A DNA stretch of 64,000 bases from Flavobacteriales bacterium UBA6772 (GCA_905181765.1 CAJIYW010000001.1:598501-662500), one strand, 5' to 3'. Shown: positions 1 to 9,187, numbered from the stretch's first letter. Notes: generated by a model from the letters alone, not told the origin. A program made the numbers and translations.

Positions 1-533
1 ATGAAAGGTAATTTAAATTGTTGCTGAATTCGAGGCAACACTTCAGAAGTAATTAGTCCTTTCATTTCATAAGGAACCCCAGGAAGTGAAACAAAAACGG
101 TATTATTCTCATAAAACCACATACCTGGTGCTGTCCCAAAACTATTTTTTAAAAGTGTTGCTTTTGAAGGCAAGTTTGCTTGTGTTCTTTGAATTTCTCG
201 AAACGGATGGTTCATTTTTTTAAACAAACACTTAATATGATCTATAACTTCTTGGTATACTATTATCTCTGTGTCATTAAAGAATTCTGCAATTGTCTTT
301 TTAGTAATATCGTCTTTTGTTGGCCCTAAGCCACCTGTAATAATTACAATATCTACACGCTCTTGCGCTTCTTTAAAAGCGTTTAAAATATGTTGTTTAT
401 CGTCTTGAATAGAAGTTATTTGATATACTGAAACTCCGATTTTATTCAATTGCCGACCAATCCATTGTGAATTGGTATCTATAATTTGTCCAATTAGAAT
501 CTCATCTCCTATGGTTATAATTTCTGCTTTCAT
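1..533 (-). CDS. cinA: CinA-like protein (competence/damage-inducible protein A), C-terminal part off the window edge
   Basis: The minus-strand reading frame opens at an ATG at 533 and runs off the left edge with no stop. The N-terminus reads MKAEIITIGDEILIGQIIDT, followed by VDIVIITGGLGPTKDDITKK and a SLPGVPYEMKG segment. These are the signatures of the MoaB/MogA-like (molybdopterin-binding fold) domain of CinA. In this family that domain acts on nucleotides (ADP-ribose/NMN salvage), often joined to a C-terminal nicotinamide-nucleotide amidase domain, which would lie outside the window. About 177 codons are visible. It is followed on the same strand by the FAH-family gene after a gap of about 70 bases. 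Confidence 0.9.
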   Translation of the reverse strand, partial: MKAEIITIGDEILIGQIIDTNSQWIGRQLNKIGVSVYQITSIQDDKQHILNAFKEAQERVDIVIITGGLGPTKDDITKKTIAEFFNDTEIIVYQEVIDHIKCLFKKMNHPFREIQRTQANLPSKATLLKNSFGTAPGMWFYENNTVFVSLPGVPYEMKGLITSEVLPRIQQQFKLPF

Positions 534-603
534 ACTTGTATACTGATTTCAGATCTCTCAGTCCCGATATTTCGGAATTAAAAACTCATAAAGCCTTCCC
601 CTA

Positions 604-1212
604 TTATTTAACTCTAATACTAAACGCCTCTTTACCTTCAATAATTCCTTTCAAGGTATCATTTTCAACAACTCTACCTACACCTGCAGGAGTTCCTGTA
701 AAAATAATATCGCCCTTTTTTAAAGTGAAATATTGAGATACATAAGAGATTAACTCATCTACTTTCCATAACATTGCATTGGTGTTTCCATCTTGTGCTA
801 GGTTATCATTCTTTAATAATTGAAATTTTAAATTGTCTAAATCGAATTGTTCCTTCGGATAAAAATCGCCAATAACTGCACTTCCGTCAAATGCTTTTGC
901 CTTCTCCCAAGGTAATCCTTTTTCTTTACACTTTGCTTGCACATCTCTTGCTGTAAAATCGATTCCTAAACCAATTTCGTTAAAATATTTATGTGCAAAC
1001 TTTGCATCAATATGCTTTCCTACTTTATTTATCTTTATTAAAACCTCTACTTCATAATGTACTTCATCTGAAAAAGGAGGAATAAAAAATGGATTTTTTC
1101 TTGGTAAAATAGCAGAATCTGGCTTTAAAAAAACAACAGGACTTTCTGGTCTTTCATTGGCTAATTCTTCAATGTGTTTTGCGTAATTGCGCCCAATACA
1201 GATTATTTTCAT
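604..1212 (-). CDS. Fumarylacetoacetate hydrolase (FAH) family protein
   Basis: A 202-residue protein beginning MKIICIGRNYAKHIEELANE, a typical start for short single-domain FAH-fold enzymes. The metal-binding acidic cluster is visible as YEVEVLIKIN (ExE), with a downstream Asp in GLGIDFTARDVQ. The C-terminal part has GDIIFTGTPAGVGRV, the conserved family loop. Members hydrolyse or decarboxylate 2-oxo acids such as acylpyruvates or oxaloacetate, and some are isomerases or hydratases of aromatic degradation. The substrate cannot be told from sequence. It lies downstream of purU on the same strand after a 73-base gap, so co-transcription is possible. Confidence 0.85.
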   Translation of the reverse strand: MKIICIGRNYAKHIEELANERPESPVVFLKPDSAILPRKNPFFIPPFSDEVHYEVEVLIKINKVGKHIDAKFAHKYFNEIGLGIDFTARDVQAKCKEKGLPWEKAKAFDGSAVIGDFYPKEQFDLDNLKFQLLKNDNLAQDGNTNAMLWKVDELISYVSQYFTLKKGDIIFTGTPAGVGRVVENDTLKGIIEGKEAFSIRVK

Positions 1213-1285
1213 TTGTATATCTTGAAAATTAAAAAAATCAATAATTGAGAGAAGTAAGTAGAATCAAATTTAACTAAAAACGAAT

Positions 1286-2155
1286 TTACTCCCCAGCTTC
1301 TGGAAATACAATTGCTCGATTTCCCGAAACTATAATTTGATTGTTTAAATGGTTTTTTACGGCTCTCGCCAAAACTAACCTTTCGATGTCTGCACCAATT
1401 CTCTTTAAAGTTGTTGGTGTACTTTCATGCGTTACAGGTTCTACATCTTGCTCTATAATTGGCCCTTCATCTAAATCTTCTGTTGCATAGTGAGCAGTTG
1501 CACCAATTAGCTTTACACCTCTTTCATAAGCCTTCTTATAAGGGTTTGCGCCTTGAAAAGCAGGCAAAAAAGAATGGTGAATATTTATAATTCTCTCTGG
1601 ATAATGATTGATAAAGTCTGAGGATAAAATTTGCATATATCTTGCCATTATTACTAGATCTACTTTGTTAGCATCTAATAATTCTATCACCTGCGCTTCT
1701 TGTACTTTTTTGGTTTCTTTTGTTACCGGAAGATAATAAAACGGCACCTTAAACATTTCTGCAATGTGTCTTAATTTATCATGATTGCTAATAACCATTG
1801 TAATGTTACAATCTAACAAACCTTCTTTTTGTCTTTCTAACAAATCATATAAGTTATGACTCGTATGAGAGACCAAAATGGCCATATTTTGTTTCTTATC
1901 CCCGTAATTCACAGACCAATCCAACTTTAAAGGTACTGCCAACTCTATAAAATTATTTTCTAATGCTTCTTTAGAAATATTAGTCCCTGCCGCATTTAAT
2001 CGAATTCTCATGAAATACGTATCTTCGATAGCATTTGCATATTGCTGGCAACTTAAAATATTAAATCCTTTTTCATAAAAAAACGTAGTAATTTTAGCTA
2101 CCAATCCTTTTTGATCTGGACATTTTATAAGAAATGTTACTATTTGTGATTTCAT
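1286..2155 (-). CDS. purU: Formyltetrahydrofolate deformylase
   Basis: A 289-residue cytosolic enzyme that hydrolyses 10-formyl-tetrahydrofolate to formate and tetrahydrofolate, balancing the one-carbon pool. An N-terminal ACT domain (about residues 6-85, with KCPDQKGLVAKITTFFYEKG) precedes a formyltransferase-fold domain. That domain carries MAILVSHTSHNLYDLL, IINIHHSFLPAFQGANPY (catalytic Asn and His) and the late Asp in YATEDLDEGPIIEQDV. Length matches the family (about 280-290). It is adjacent to menB (upstream) and the FAH gene (downstream) on the same strand. Confidence 0.95.
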   Translation of the reverse strand: MKSQIVTFLIKCPDQKGLVAKITTFFYEKGFNILSCQQYANAIEDTYFMRIRLNAAGTNISKEALENNFIELAVPLKLDWSVNYGDKKQNMAILVSHTSHNLYDLLERQKEGLLDCNITMVISNHDKLRHIAEMFKVPFYYLPVTKETKKVQEAQVIELLDANKVDLVIMARYMQILSSDFINHYPERIINIHHSFLPAFQGANPYKKAYERGVKLIGATAHYATEDLDEGPIIEQDVEPVTHESTPTTLKRIGADIERLVLARAVKNHLNNQIIVSGNRAIVFPEAGE

Positions 2156-2189
2156 TGTAATTAATTATAAATTTTAGATTTTCAGATAA

Positions 2190-3029
2190 CTATGGTATCC
2201 ATTTTTTAGGAAAATTAGGCTTTCTCTTCTCCAGAAAGGCATCTCTTCCTTCTTTTGCCTCCTCTGTCATATATGCCAAGCGCGTTGCTTCACCTGCAAA
2301 AACTTGCTGACCAACCATACCGTCATCTGTTAAATTCATAGCAAATTTTAGCATTCTTATAGATGTTGGAGATTTCTCTAAAATCTCTTGCGCCCATTCA
2401 TATGCCGTGTCTTCTAATTCTTCGTGCGGAATTACAGCATTTACCATGCCCATATCATACGCTTCTTGCGCAGCATAATTCCTCCCTAAAAAGAATATTT
2501 CTCTTGCTCTTTTCTGACCTACCATTTTTGCCAAATACGCAGAACCATAACCACCGTCAAAAGAAGTTACATCTGCATCTGTTTGTTTAAAAATAGCATG
2601 CTCTTTAGAGGCTAAAGTCAAATCGCAAACAACATGTAAACTGTGTCCGCCACCTACTGCCCAGCCAGGTACAACAGCAATAACTGCTTTTGGCATGAAC
2701 CTAATTAAACGCTGTACCTCTAAAATATTTAATCTATGATAACCGTCATCTCCAACATAACCTTGGTGACCACGTGCTTTTTGATCACCTCCAGAACAGA
2801 AAGAATACACACCATCTTTAGTGCTTGGTCCTTCCGCAGAAAGCAATACAACACCAATATTTACATCTTCACCTGCATCATAAAATGCCTCATACAACTC
2901 TTTAGTTGTTTTGGGTCTAAATGCATTCCTTACATTGGGTCTGTTAAACGCTATTCTTGCAACTCCATTACACTTTTTATAGGTAATATCTTCATACTCC
3001 TTTACAGTTTTCCACTTGGGTTGTATCAT
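2190..3029 (-). CDS. menB: 1,4-dihydroxy-2-naphthoyl-CoA synthase
   Basis: Crotonase-fold enzyme of menaquinone biosynthesis that cyclises o-succinylbenzoyl-CoA to 1,4-dihydroxy-2-naphthoyl-CoA. I take the start at the ATG at 3029 (MIQPKWKTVKEYEDITYKK). The 17-residue upstream extension in the same frame is not typical of MenB. Key features are FCSGGDQKARG (oxyanion region), VPGWAVGGGHSLHVVCDLTLASKEHAIFKQTD and DGGYGSAYLAKMVGQKRARE. The protein ends GRDAFLEKRKPNFPKKWIP, the usual MenB tail. menD lies about 2 kb away, so this is a dispersed men locus. Confidence 0.95.
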   Translation of the reverse strand: MIQPKWKTVKEYEDITYKKCNGVARIAFNRPNVRNAFRPKTTKELYEAFYDAGEDVNIGVVLLSAEGPSTKDGVYSFCSGGDQKARGHQGYVGDDGYHRLNILEVQRLIRFMPKAVIAVVPGWAVGGGHSLHVVCDLTLASKEHAIFKQTDADVTSFDGGYGSAYLAKMVGQKRAREIFFLGRNYAAQEAYDMGMVNAVIPHEELEDTAYEWAQEILEKSPTSIRMLKFAMNLTDDGMVGQQVFAGEATRLAYMTEEAKEGRDAFLEKRKPNFPKKWIP

Positions 3030-3095
3030 ATTTTTGTATTTTAGACGTTCTAAAAGAGAACAACACATTCTTACTGACAAAAATAAACATTCTAA

Positions 3096-4256
3096 ATGAT
3101 GATTCAGAAATCCCTGCCATTAATATTTTTATTATTTTTCTTTAGTTCATATTCGCAGATAATTATAAAAAAAACAATTGACTCAGACTATTTAGGCCAC
3201 AGTAGAGAAATCAAAATATACCTTCCAGAAGGTTATGATAAGGATGAAGAAAAAAACTATCCGCTAGCAATTGTTTTTGATGCTGAATACCTATTTGATC
3301 TTTACTTAGGTAATGCAGTCTTATTTGCAGCAAAAGACAAGGCGCCAAAACAAATTATTGTTGGGATTAACATGGCTAAAACCCGAAAAAAAGACACCTA
3401 TTTTAATATTGATAATGGCAACTTAACTAAAAATAATAAAAATTTTTATAATTTCATTAAAGATGAAGTTATTTTTGAAATAGAAAGTTCTTATAATACT
3501 TCACCCTTTATCACTTTGATTGGTGAAGGAACCTCTGCAAATTTAATAACTTCCTTTTTAGGAGAACAAACACCTATTATTAATGCTTATATCTGCATTA
3601 ATCCTACTTTTTCAGATTTTATAGCTAGCCAAATGCAAGCTTATAAATTAGCAAGATTTCAGAAGGAAGACAATACTTTTTACTTTTACACTAATAATTC
3701 TAATATCTTTTCTAATAGAAAACAAACATTAATTAATCAATTACAACAAGGCCTTTCTAGTGAAGAGCTTAATAATTTTCATATTATTAATGACACTTTC
3801 AATACAGAAAATAGCACTTCTGCGATTGCTGAAGCCGTTCCTAGGGCCCTCACAAAAGTTTTTGAAATTTATTCTGCAATCTCTAAAGAAGAATTTGACA
3901 AAAATATAAAAGACCTCTCCCCTCTTGATGCCATCAATTATTTAGAAAATAAATATTTAGAAATTGATTTTTTATTTGGAAGTAATCTAGGAATTAGAGA
4001 GCAAGATATTTTTACTGTAGAAAAGATAATTATCGAAAAAGAGAACGGAGATCAATTACTAAATTTTGGAAAAATGATTTTGAAAATATTCCCGTCATCT
4101 CCTTTAGGTGACTATTATATTGGACGTTATTACGAAGAAGGTAAAAACATAAAAAAAGCCATAAAATATTATAAAATTGGATATGGAAAAATGAATCCTT
4201 CAGACCCAAATGCCGACGCTTATTACGAGAATATTTTAAGATTGAGTAATCAGTAA
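3096..4256 (+). CDS. Esterase-like (alpha/beta hydrolase) secreted protein, apparently without catalytic triad
   Basis: A 386-residue protein with an N-terminal signal peptide (hydrophobic residues 7-18, cleavage likely near SSYSQ). Residues about 20-250 resemble the Fes/IroE-type esterase fold: REIKIYLPEGYD, YPLAIVFDAEYLFD, KQIIVGINM. The C-terminal third is helical and TPR-like (DYYIGRYYEEGKNIKKAIKYY). At the expected nucleophile elbow the sequence is LIGEGTSANLI, so the GxSxG serine position is Gly. The region where the catalytic His is expected reads TENSTSA. It is therefore probably a non-catalytic or altered member. It sits between menB and cvfB/menD but on the opposite strand. Function unknown. 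Confidence 0.7.
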   Translation: MMIQKSLPLIFLLFFFSSYSQIIIKKTIDSDYLGHSREIKIYLPEGYDKDEEKNYPLAIVFDAEYLFDLYLGNAVLFAAKDKAPKQIIVGINMAKTRKKDTYFNIDNGNLTKNNKNFYNFIKDEVIFEIESSYNTSPFITLIGEGTSANLITSFLGEQTPIINAYICINPTFSDFIASQMQAYKLARFQKEDNTFYFYTNNSNIFSNRKQTLINQLQQGLSSEELNNFHIINDTFNTENSTSAIAEAVPRALTKVFEIYSAISKEEFDKNIKDLSPLDAINYLENKYLEIDFLFGSNLGIREQDIFTVEKIIIEKENGDQLLNFGKMILKIFPSSPLGDYYIGRYYEEGKNIKKAIKYYKIGYGKMNPSDPNADAYYENILRLSNQ

Positions 4257-4352
4257 TTAAAAATTAAAAAACATACATGAAGAATAAAGAAATATTCAGC
4301 CTTAAAATAAAAAAATCTAAATAAAAAAACCCACTTACTGCCTACTGGATAC

Positions 4353-4805
4353 TTATTTCACCAACACAATTCTATCTTCTTCAATAACAATTAGTTTCTG
4401 TTTATATAAATTTCCAACTGCCTTTTTAAATGCTTTTTTACTCATTTTCATATGAAAACGTATCGAATCTGGCGAACTCTTATCAGTAATTAAAATAAAT
4501 CCTTCTTTACTGTCTTTTAATCTTGTAAGTACTTTATCTACGTCAGAATCTATTACATTTCTAAAACCTTGTGGCCTCAAAGAAACGTCGATTTTCCCAT
4601 CTTCACGAATATTTTTCACATACCCAGTAACTTCCATGTTCTCCTCTAAAGCTTGAAAAACTTCACTTCTAAAAAGCAAACCATCAAATTCTTCATTAAT
4701 TAAAACAGTATAGCCTAAACCTGTTTCAGTTTCAATTACCAAGCTTACTTTGTCTCCTTCTTTCAAATTCATTTCTCCCTCTTGTAAATCTTCTTGTAAA
4801 TCCAT
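4353..4805 (-). CDS. CvfB-like S1-domain RNA-binding protein
   Basis: A 150-residue protein with an S1-like OB-fold (about residues 12-78: LKEGDKVSLVIETETGLGYTV, then GYVKNIREDGKIDVSLRPQGF) and a C-terminal winged-helix-like part (MSKKAFKKAVGNLYKQKLIVIEEDRIVLVK). This matches the second half of the CvfB/YitL family, which binds RNA. Full CvfB proteins are about 280 residues, so this is the short flavobacterial form. Its start codon overlaps the menD stop by one base (TAATG), implying translational coupling to menD. Its role in menaquinone synthesis, if any, is unknown. Confidence 0.75.
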   Translation of the reverse strand: MDLQEDLQEGEMNLKEGDKVSLVIETETGLGYTVLINEEFDGLLFRSEVFQALEENMEVTGYVKNIREDGKIDVSLRPQGFRNVIDSDVDKVLTRLKDSKEGFILITDKSSPDSIRFHMKMSKKAFKKAVGNLYKQKLIVIEEDRIVLVK

Positions 4806-6462
4806 TATTGTATATATTTAAAATAATCTTTTAAAACTAGGTCATTTTCTGCACTTGGCGTAAAAATCTCTAATATTTTTGGTTTTTCAGATGTTTCGAA
4901 AAATCTGCTTAATTCTTTTATTACTGTTTCTGTAGAATATGCTTTTTGATATTCTAACTGGTGCATTTTACACAAATATTCTGCTGTTAAGCAATGTGGT
5001 GTTTCAAAATATTGTGCAGCATTTGTAGCTTTTGGGCCTGGAATAATTCTGAAAATTCCGCCACCAGAATTATTAATTATAATAATTCTAAAATTTTTAG
5101 GGATGTTACTATTCCATAACCCATTACCATCATAAAAAAAGCTTAAATCTCCTGTAATAAAAACGGTTTGTTGCTCCGTAGCATATGCAGCTCCAATAGC
5201 TGTACTTGTGCTTCCGTCAATACCACTTGTTCCTCTATTACAAAAAATATTTACAGTAGCTTTCATCGAAAATAACTGTGCATATCGAATAATAGAACTG
5301 TTACTAATTTGCAACTGACAACTCTCCGGTATGGCATTCAAAGCTTGTTCAAAAACAGAAAAATCTGAATATTTTATACTTTTCAAATACGCTAGATGCT
5401 TTTCTCTTCTTTCATCTCTAAAGGCAATCCATTTTGGCTGATAATCGCTTTTTAAAGGTCTTATAAACTCATTGAAATGAGAGAAGAAATCTACCGGTTT
5501 TATTTGTATAAATTCAGACAGACACAAAAAGGTATTAGTTGCTTTTCTAGCATCAATATTCCAATGCTCCTTTGGTTGGTAATCTCTAAGAAATTTCTTT
5601 ATTCTTTTAGAGATAATCATACCTCCAAATGTTATTAAAATATCTGGTTTTAATTCTTGAAACTCAGCATCTATAGAGAAAAAATCAACTGATCAATAGA
5701 ATCTATAGCTTTATCATGATGCAAATTAGAAGTTGTCTCTGTTAAAATTAAAACAGAGTCATCTTCTGCATATAAATCCATTAATGAATGTAAATCTGCA
5801 TCAGGATAATTTACACCTACAAGTATCATTTTCTTTTCGGCAACATTCCATGACTTCGAAAGCTTTTCGTAATTGATATGAGAATTATCTAACGAACTTA
5901 AAGAAATATGGGGAAAATTATATGCCTTCAATACGGGCACTGTCTCATACAAAGGCTCATCAAAAGGAACATTTATATGCACAGGACCTTGTTGTGATAT
6001 AGCTACCTGCAAAGCCTCACCAATTAGTTGAGAATTACGGGTTTTGTATTTCGGGTTTTCTATTAAGTTTGCAGAAAATAAAATATGATTTGCAAATACA
6101 TTTTCTTGCCGAATAGTTTGTCCGTCTCCAATATCAATCAAATGTTTTGGTCTATCTGCAGAAATAATAACTAACGGGATATTGCTGTAAAACGCTTCTG
6201 CTACTGCAGGATAATAATTTAACAAAGCAGAACCTGAAGTACATAAAACTGCCACAGGTTTTCGCGTCTGTTGCGCAATACCTAAAGCAAAAAATGCAGC
6301 ACAACGTTCATCTACAACACTTAATGTCTCTATCTCTTTATGACTAGAGAAACCTATGGTAAGTGGCGCATTTCTTGAACCTGGAGAAACAACAACCGTC
6401 TCAATATTAAATTGAGCGCAAGCTGAAATTACAATTTGTGCGAGTTCTTTTTTTGGATACAT
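4805..6462 (-). CDS. menD: 2-succinyl-5-enolpyruvyl-6-hydroxy-3-cyclohexene-1-carboxylate synthase (frameshifted)
   Basis: ThDP-dependent enzyme that joins isochorismate and 2-oxoglutarate in menaquinone synthesis. It is seen as two frames. The N-terminal part (5671-6462) begins MYPKKELAQIVISACAQFNI and has VVSPGSRNAPLTIGF and TSGSALLNYYPAVAEAFYSN. The C-terminal part (up to about 5680) has NRGTSGIDGSTSTAIGAAYA and the ThDP/Mg motif ITGDLSFFYDGNGLWN. Near 5680-5690, at a T6 run, the first frame stops at IFSL while the next frame continues SIDAEFQELKPDILITFGG without loss. Adding one T restores a protein of about 550 residues, the normal length. A sequencing error is the likely cause. A -7 box lies 12 bases upstream of the start. 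Confidence 0.9.
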
Positions 6463-6473
6463 ATATAAGGGTA

Positions 6474-6481
6474 CAAAGGTA
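6474..6481 (-). promoter_or_regulatory. -7 box of the menD promoter
   Basis: TACCTTTG on the minus strand (Bacteroidetes consensus TAnnTTTG), 12 bases upstream of the menD start. It lies within a short self-complementary stretch, GTACCTTTGTAC. No clear -33 element was identified. Confidence 0.5.
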
Positions 6482-6532
6482 CAAAGTTTGCAAGTTATAA
6501 TGTTTTATTATTAAGAGAATTCTTAAAAACGA

Positions 6533-6581
6533 AAAAAGTCAGAAAGTTTTAAAGGAAAACCTTTTTACTTTCTGACTTTTT
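6533..6581 (-). terminator. Rho-independent terminator downstream of the transaldolase gene
   Basis: A 15-base arm (AAAAAGTCAGAAAGT) and its exact complement (ACTTTCTGACTTTTT) flank a 19-base loop. It starts about 20 bases after the transaldolase stop and ends in a T-run when read on the minus strand. Confidence 0.75.
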
Positions 6582-6603
6582 CATAAAAAATTAACTGCGT
6601 TGG

Positions 6604-7257
6604 TTAATTCCCTTTTTGGTAATCTGCTAAAAACTTTGCTAAACCACTATCTGTTAATGGATGTCTTAACAAACCTTCAATTGCACTTAATGGTCCAGTC
6701 ATAACATCAGAACCTAATTTTGCACAATCTATAATGTGCATTGTATGACGCACAGAAGCAGCTAAAATTTGAGTCTCAAATCCGTAATTGTCATAAATTA
6801 AACGAATTTCTGAAATTAGATTTAAACCATCTGTAGAAATATCGTCTAAACGTCCGATAAATGGCGATACGTATGTTGCACCAGCCTTAGCAGCTAATAA
6901 TGCTTGACCTGCAGAAAATACTAAAGTAACGTTTGTTTTAATTCCTTTAGAAGAAAAATATTTACATGCCTTGACACCATCTTTTATCATTGGTAATTTT
7001 ACCACAATTTGTGGATTCAATGCTGCCAAAGCTTCACCTTCTCTTACCATTCCATCAAAATCTGTAGAAATTACTTCTGCAGAAACATCCCCTTCTACCA
7101 ATTCACAAATGGCTTTGTAGTGGTTAATAATGTTTGCTTCACCAGTAATTCCTTCTTTAGCCATTAAAGACGGATTTGTGGTTACACCATCTAAAATCCC
7201 TAAAGCTTGCGCTTCTTTAATTTGCTCTAAATTTGCCGTGTCAATAAAAAATTTCAT
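6604..7257 (-). CDS. fsa: Transaldolase-like fructose-6-phosphate aldolase
   Basis: A 217-residue protein of the short transaldolase subfamily (FSA/TalC-like). MKFFIDTANLEQIKEAQALGILDGVTTNPSL opens the TIM barrel. VVKLPMIKDGVKACKYFSSKGIKTNVTLVFSAGQALLAAKAGATYVSPFIGRLDD contains the Schiff-base Lys region. Short members either transfer dihydroxyacetone units (transaldolase, pentose phosphate pathway) or cleave fructose 6-phosphate, and sequence alone does not settle which. In flavobacteria without a long TalB it probably serves as transaldolase (inference). A strong terminator follows it. Confidence 0.85.
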   Translation of the reverse strand: MKFFIDTANLEQIKEAQALGILDGVTTNPSLMAKEGITGEANIINHYKAICELVEGDVSAEVISTDFDGMVREGEALAALNPQIVVKLPMIKDGVKACKYFSSKGIKTNVTLVFSAGQALLAAKAGATYVSPFIGRLDDISTDGLNLISEIRLIYDNYGFETQILAASVRHTMHIIDCAKLGSDVMTGPLSAIEGLLRHPLTDSGLAKFLADYQKGN

Positions 7258-7454
7258 TTGTATCTATTTAGTTGTAATTGTTTCTTTTTTAGGAATTCCC
7301 TAAATGTCGAGATGCTTGCACTCAATTTTTGTTCATTTTTCATAAAAGAACTCAAAAAAATACGGTAATTCCTCATGCAAAGATAAGAACTTGCAAGTCT
7401 AATTAAGAAGTGAAATAGAACTATTTCTCTACTACTTATAAACAAGAACTCTTG

Positions 7455-8258
7455 TTATAATTTATAATGATTCATTAATAACTTTTCGTACACATTATCT
7501 GGCAAAATTCGCTTTAAAAAAATGGAGAATTTTTCCATAAAGTTGCCCACTTTATAATGAATTTTAGGATGTTTTGTATTGGTTATTTTATAAACAATTT
7601 TTGCTATTTCTAGCGGATCCATTCCGCCGCCAACATGCGCATCCATTAAATCTAAATTCGTTTGATAATCTTCCTTATAAGCGGAGTTTTCAAACACTGG
7701 TGTGTGGTATCTTCCTGCTGCAATATTGGTTGCAAAATCTCCAGGAGCCACATTTACAATCTGAATTCCAAAATTTTTAACTTCCATTCTTGCAGCCTCT
7801 GTTACAATTTCTAAAGCAGCTTTTGTAGCAGAATAAAGTCCTCTAAAAGGCAAACCCATATACCCAGCAATAGACGTTACGTTTATAATAGTTCCAGCAT
7901 TTTGCTTGCGCATTTGTGGCAAAACAGCCTTCATAACATCGATAGCGCCAAATAAATTGGTATTAAAAACGGCACGCATTTCGTCTGTAGGGGTTTCTTC
8001 AACAGGCCCCGTAATACCCATTCCTGCATTATTTACTAACACATCTAATCTTCCTTCCTTTTCGAGAATATAATTGACTGCAGTATTAATTGTATCTAAT
8101 TTTAAAACGTCTAAAGCTATCAACTCAAAAGAAAACTCTTTCTCATTTTTTGGATTTCTGCTTGTACCATAAACTATATACCCTTTTGCGAATAAAAAAG
8201 TAGCAATCGCTTTTCCGATACCAGAAGAAGCACCCGTGACTAAAACAACTTTGCTCAT
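7455..8258 (-). CDS. SDR family NAD(P)-dependent oxidoreductase
   Basis: A classical short-chain dehydrogenase of about 267 residues, starting MSKVVLVTGASSGIGKAIAT at 8258 (an upstream in-frame start adding 9 residues is unlikely). The cofactor motif TGASSGIG, the NNAG motif (LVNNAGMGITG), the catalytic Ser/Tyr/Lys (NVTSIAGYMGLPFRGLYSATKAAL) and NVAPGDFATNI are all present. The tail KILPDNVYEKLLMNHY resembles the SDRs widespread in Bacteroidetes. Substrate unknown. The preceding SRP RNA is on the same strand. Confidence 0.85.
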   Translation of the reverse strand: MSKVVLVTGASSGIGKAIATFLFAKGYIVYGTSRNPKNEKEFSFELIALDVLKLDTINTAVNYILEKEGRLDVLVNNAGMGITGPVEETPTDEMRAVFNTNLFGAIDVMKAVLPQMRKQNAGTIINVTSIAGYMGLPFRGLYSATKAALEIVTEAARMEVKNFGIQIVNVAPGDFATNIAAGRYHTPVFENSAYKEDYQTNLDLMDAHVGGGMDPLEIAKIVYKITNTKHPKIHYKVGNFMEKFSIFLKRILPDNVYEKLLMNHYKL

Positions 8259-8395
8259 AAAACATGAAATAATTAAAAGGTTCAATAATTATACAAATAT
8301 CGAAAAAGTAAGCTAAGAAATCAAAAAAAGAGACTGGTAAATATTATAAAGGAAAATAAAGAAAATTCTAAACGAAAATTTAAGGCATAAAAAAT

Positions 8396-8489
8396 GGCAA
8401 GCTACCTACATCACACCGCTACAACCTAATACCTTTGCTGCGTTCCCGCCCTGGAGGATTCAAAGGGAGCTAGTTGTGTAGAACTTGCC
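8396..8489 (-). ncRNA. ffs: Signal recognition particle RNA (small bacterial type)
   Basis: Read on the minus strand, the ends GGCAAG...CTTGCC pair. The apical domain shows the conserved SRP core with AGGGCGGGAACGCAGCAAAGG (GGAA tetraloop flanked by the symmetric internal loop that binds Ffh). At about 94 nt it is the short form without an Alu domain. It lies alone in a 380-base gap between the SDR and the DUF4199 gene. I see nothing else in that gap apart from the promoter noted at 8634. Confidence 0.9.
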
Positions 8490-8633
8490 GAGTGCAAATT
8501 TACAAGCTTTTTTTATTTAAACAATTAAAAAAATGCTAATTTTTTGGTAACATTTTTAAGGTATTGACTACTAATCTATTGTTTTGATATTATATAATAA
8601 TTATAAAAAACAAAACTATCTCAATGAAAAGAA

Positions 8634-8641
8634 TATATTTG
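8634..8641 (+). promoter_or_regulatory. -7 box of the DUF4199 gene promoter
   Basis: TATATTTG (consensus TAnnTTTG), 24 bases upstream of the DUF4199 ATG. The surrounding sequence is very AT-rich and no convincing -33 element was found. Confidence 0.45.
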
Positions 8642-8665
8642 TAAAATAACTAAATTAAAAAAAAA

Positions 8666-9187
8666 ATGGAAAATTCTACAAACAGTAAAAGTTTAATTAT
8701 TAATTATGGTATTTACCTCGGTGTTGCAACTTTGCTAATCAGTCTTATTACTTATGCCTTAGGAACGCATTTAGATCCACATTGGTCTATATCCTTAGTT
8801 TCAGGAATATTATTTATTGGTTTGATTGTATTTGGAATAAAAAAATACAAAGAAACGAATGAAGGTTTTTTAACTTGGGGACAAGGAGTTAAAATTGGTG
8901 TAGGAATTGCAATAGTAGCTGCGCTTATTGGTACCATTTATAATTATCTTTTTATGAATTTCATAGAGCCAGATTTTCTAAATCAGGTTATGGAAGTTTC
9001 AAATCAAAAATTACTAGATCAAGGACAAACTGAGGAACAAATTGAAGCTATTAATAAAATGAGTGAAGCTTTTAAGTCGCCTCTTTTAATAGCTGCAATG
9101 GGTATCATTGGTAGCGCTGTTGGTGGTTTTATTGTTGCTGCAATTGCTGCTGCAATCATGAAAAAATCTGAGGAAGAAACGTATTAA
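8666..9187 (+). CDS. DUF4199 domain-containing membrane protein
   Basis: A 173-residue protein with four predicted membrane segments: about residues 12-32 (YGIYLGVATLLISLITYALG), 40-57, 75-97 (GVKIGVGIAIVAALIGTIYN) and 138-164 (LIAAMGIIGSAVGGFIVAAI). A hydrophilic segment rich in Gln/Glu lies between TM3 and TM4. This layout and the conserved Gly-rich helices match DUF4199, a family common in Bacteroidetes with no known function. In many flavobacteria it precedes a polyprenyl-phosphate glycosyltransferase, as here (gap of 66 bases), which suggests an envelope role (inference). Confidence 0.8.
   Translation: MENSTNSKSLIINYGIYLGVATLLISLITYALGTHLDPHWSISLVSGILFIGLIVFGIKKYKETNEGFLTWGQGVKIGVGIAIVAALIGTIYNYLFMNFIEPDFLNQVMEVSNQKLLDQGQTEEQIEAINKMSEAFKSPLLIAAMGIIGSAVGGFIVAAIAAAIMKKSEEETY

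Noticed and set aside
2363..3044. Plus-strand frames opposite menB
   Set aside because: They are antisense shadows of a well-conserved gene; the encoded sequences look like random translations.
4805..6462. Reading menD as two separate genes
   Set aside because: The two halves join at a T6 run and the restored protein has the full family length and motifs; one gene with an indel is the simpler reading.
7254..7445. A 63-codon minus-strand open frame between the transaldolase and the SDR
   Set aside because: Low-complexity composition, no family resemblance, and an end overlapping the transaldolase start; likely chance.
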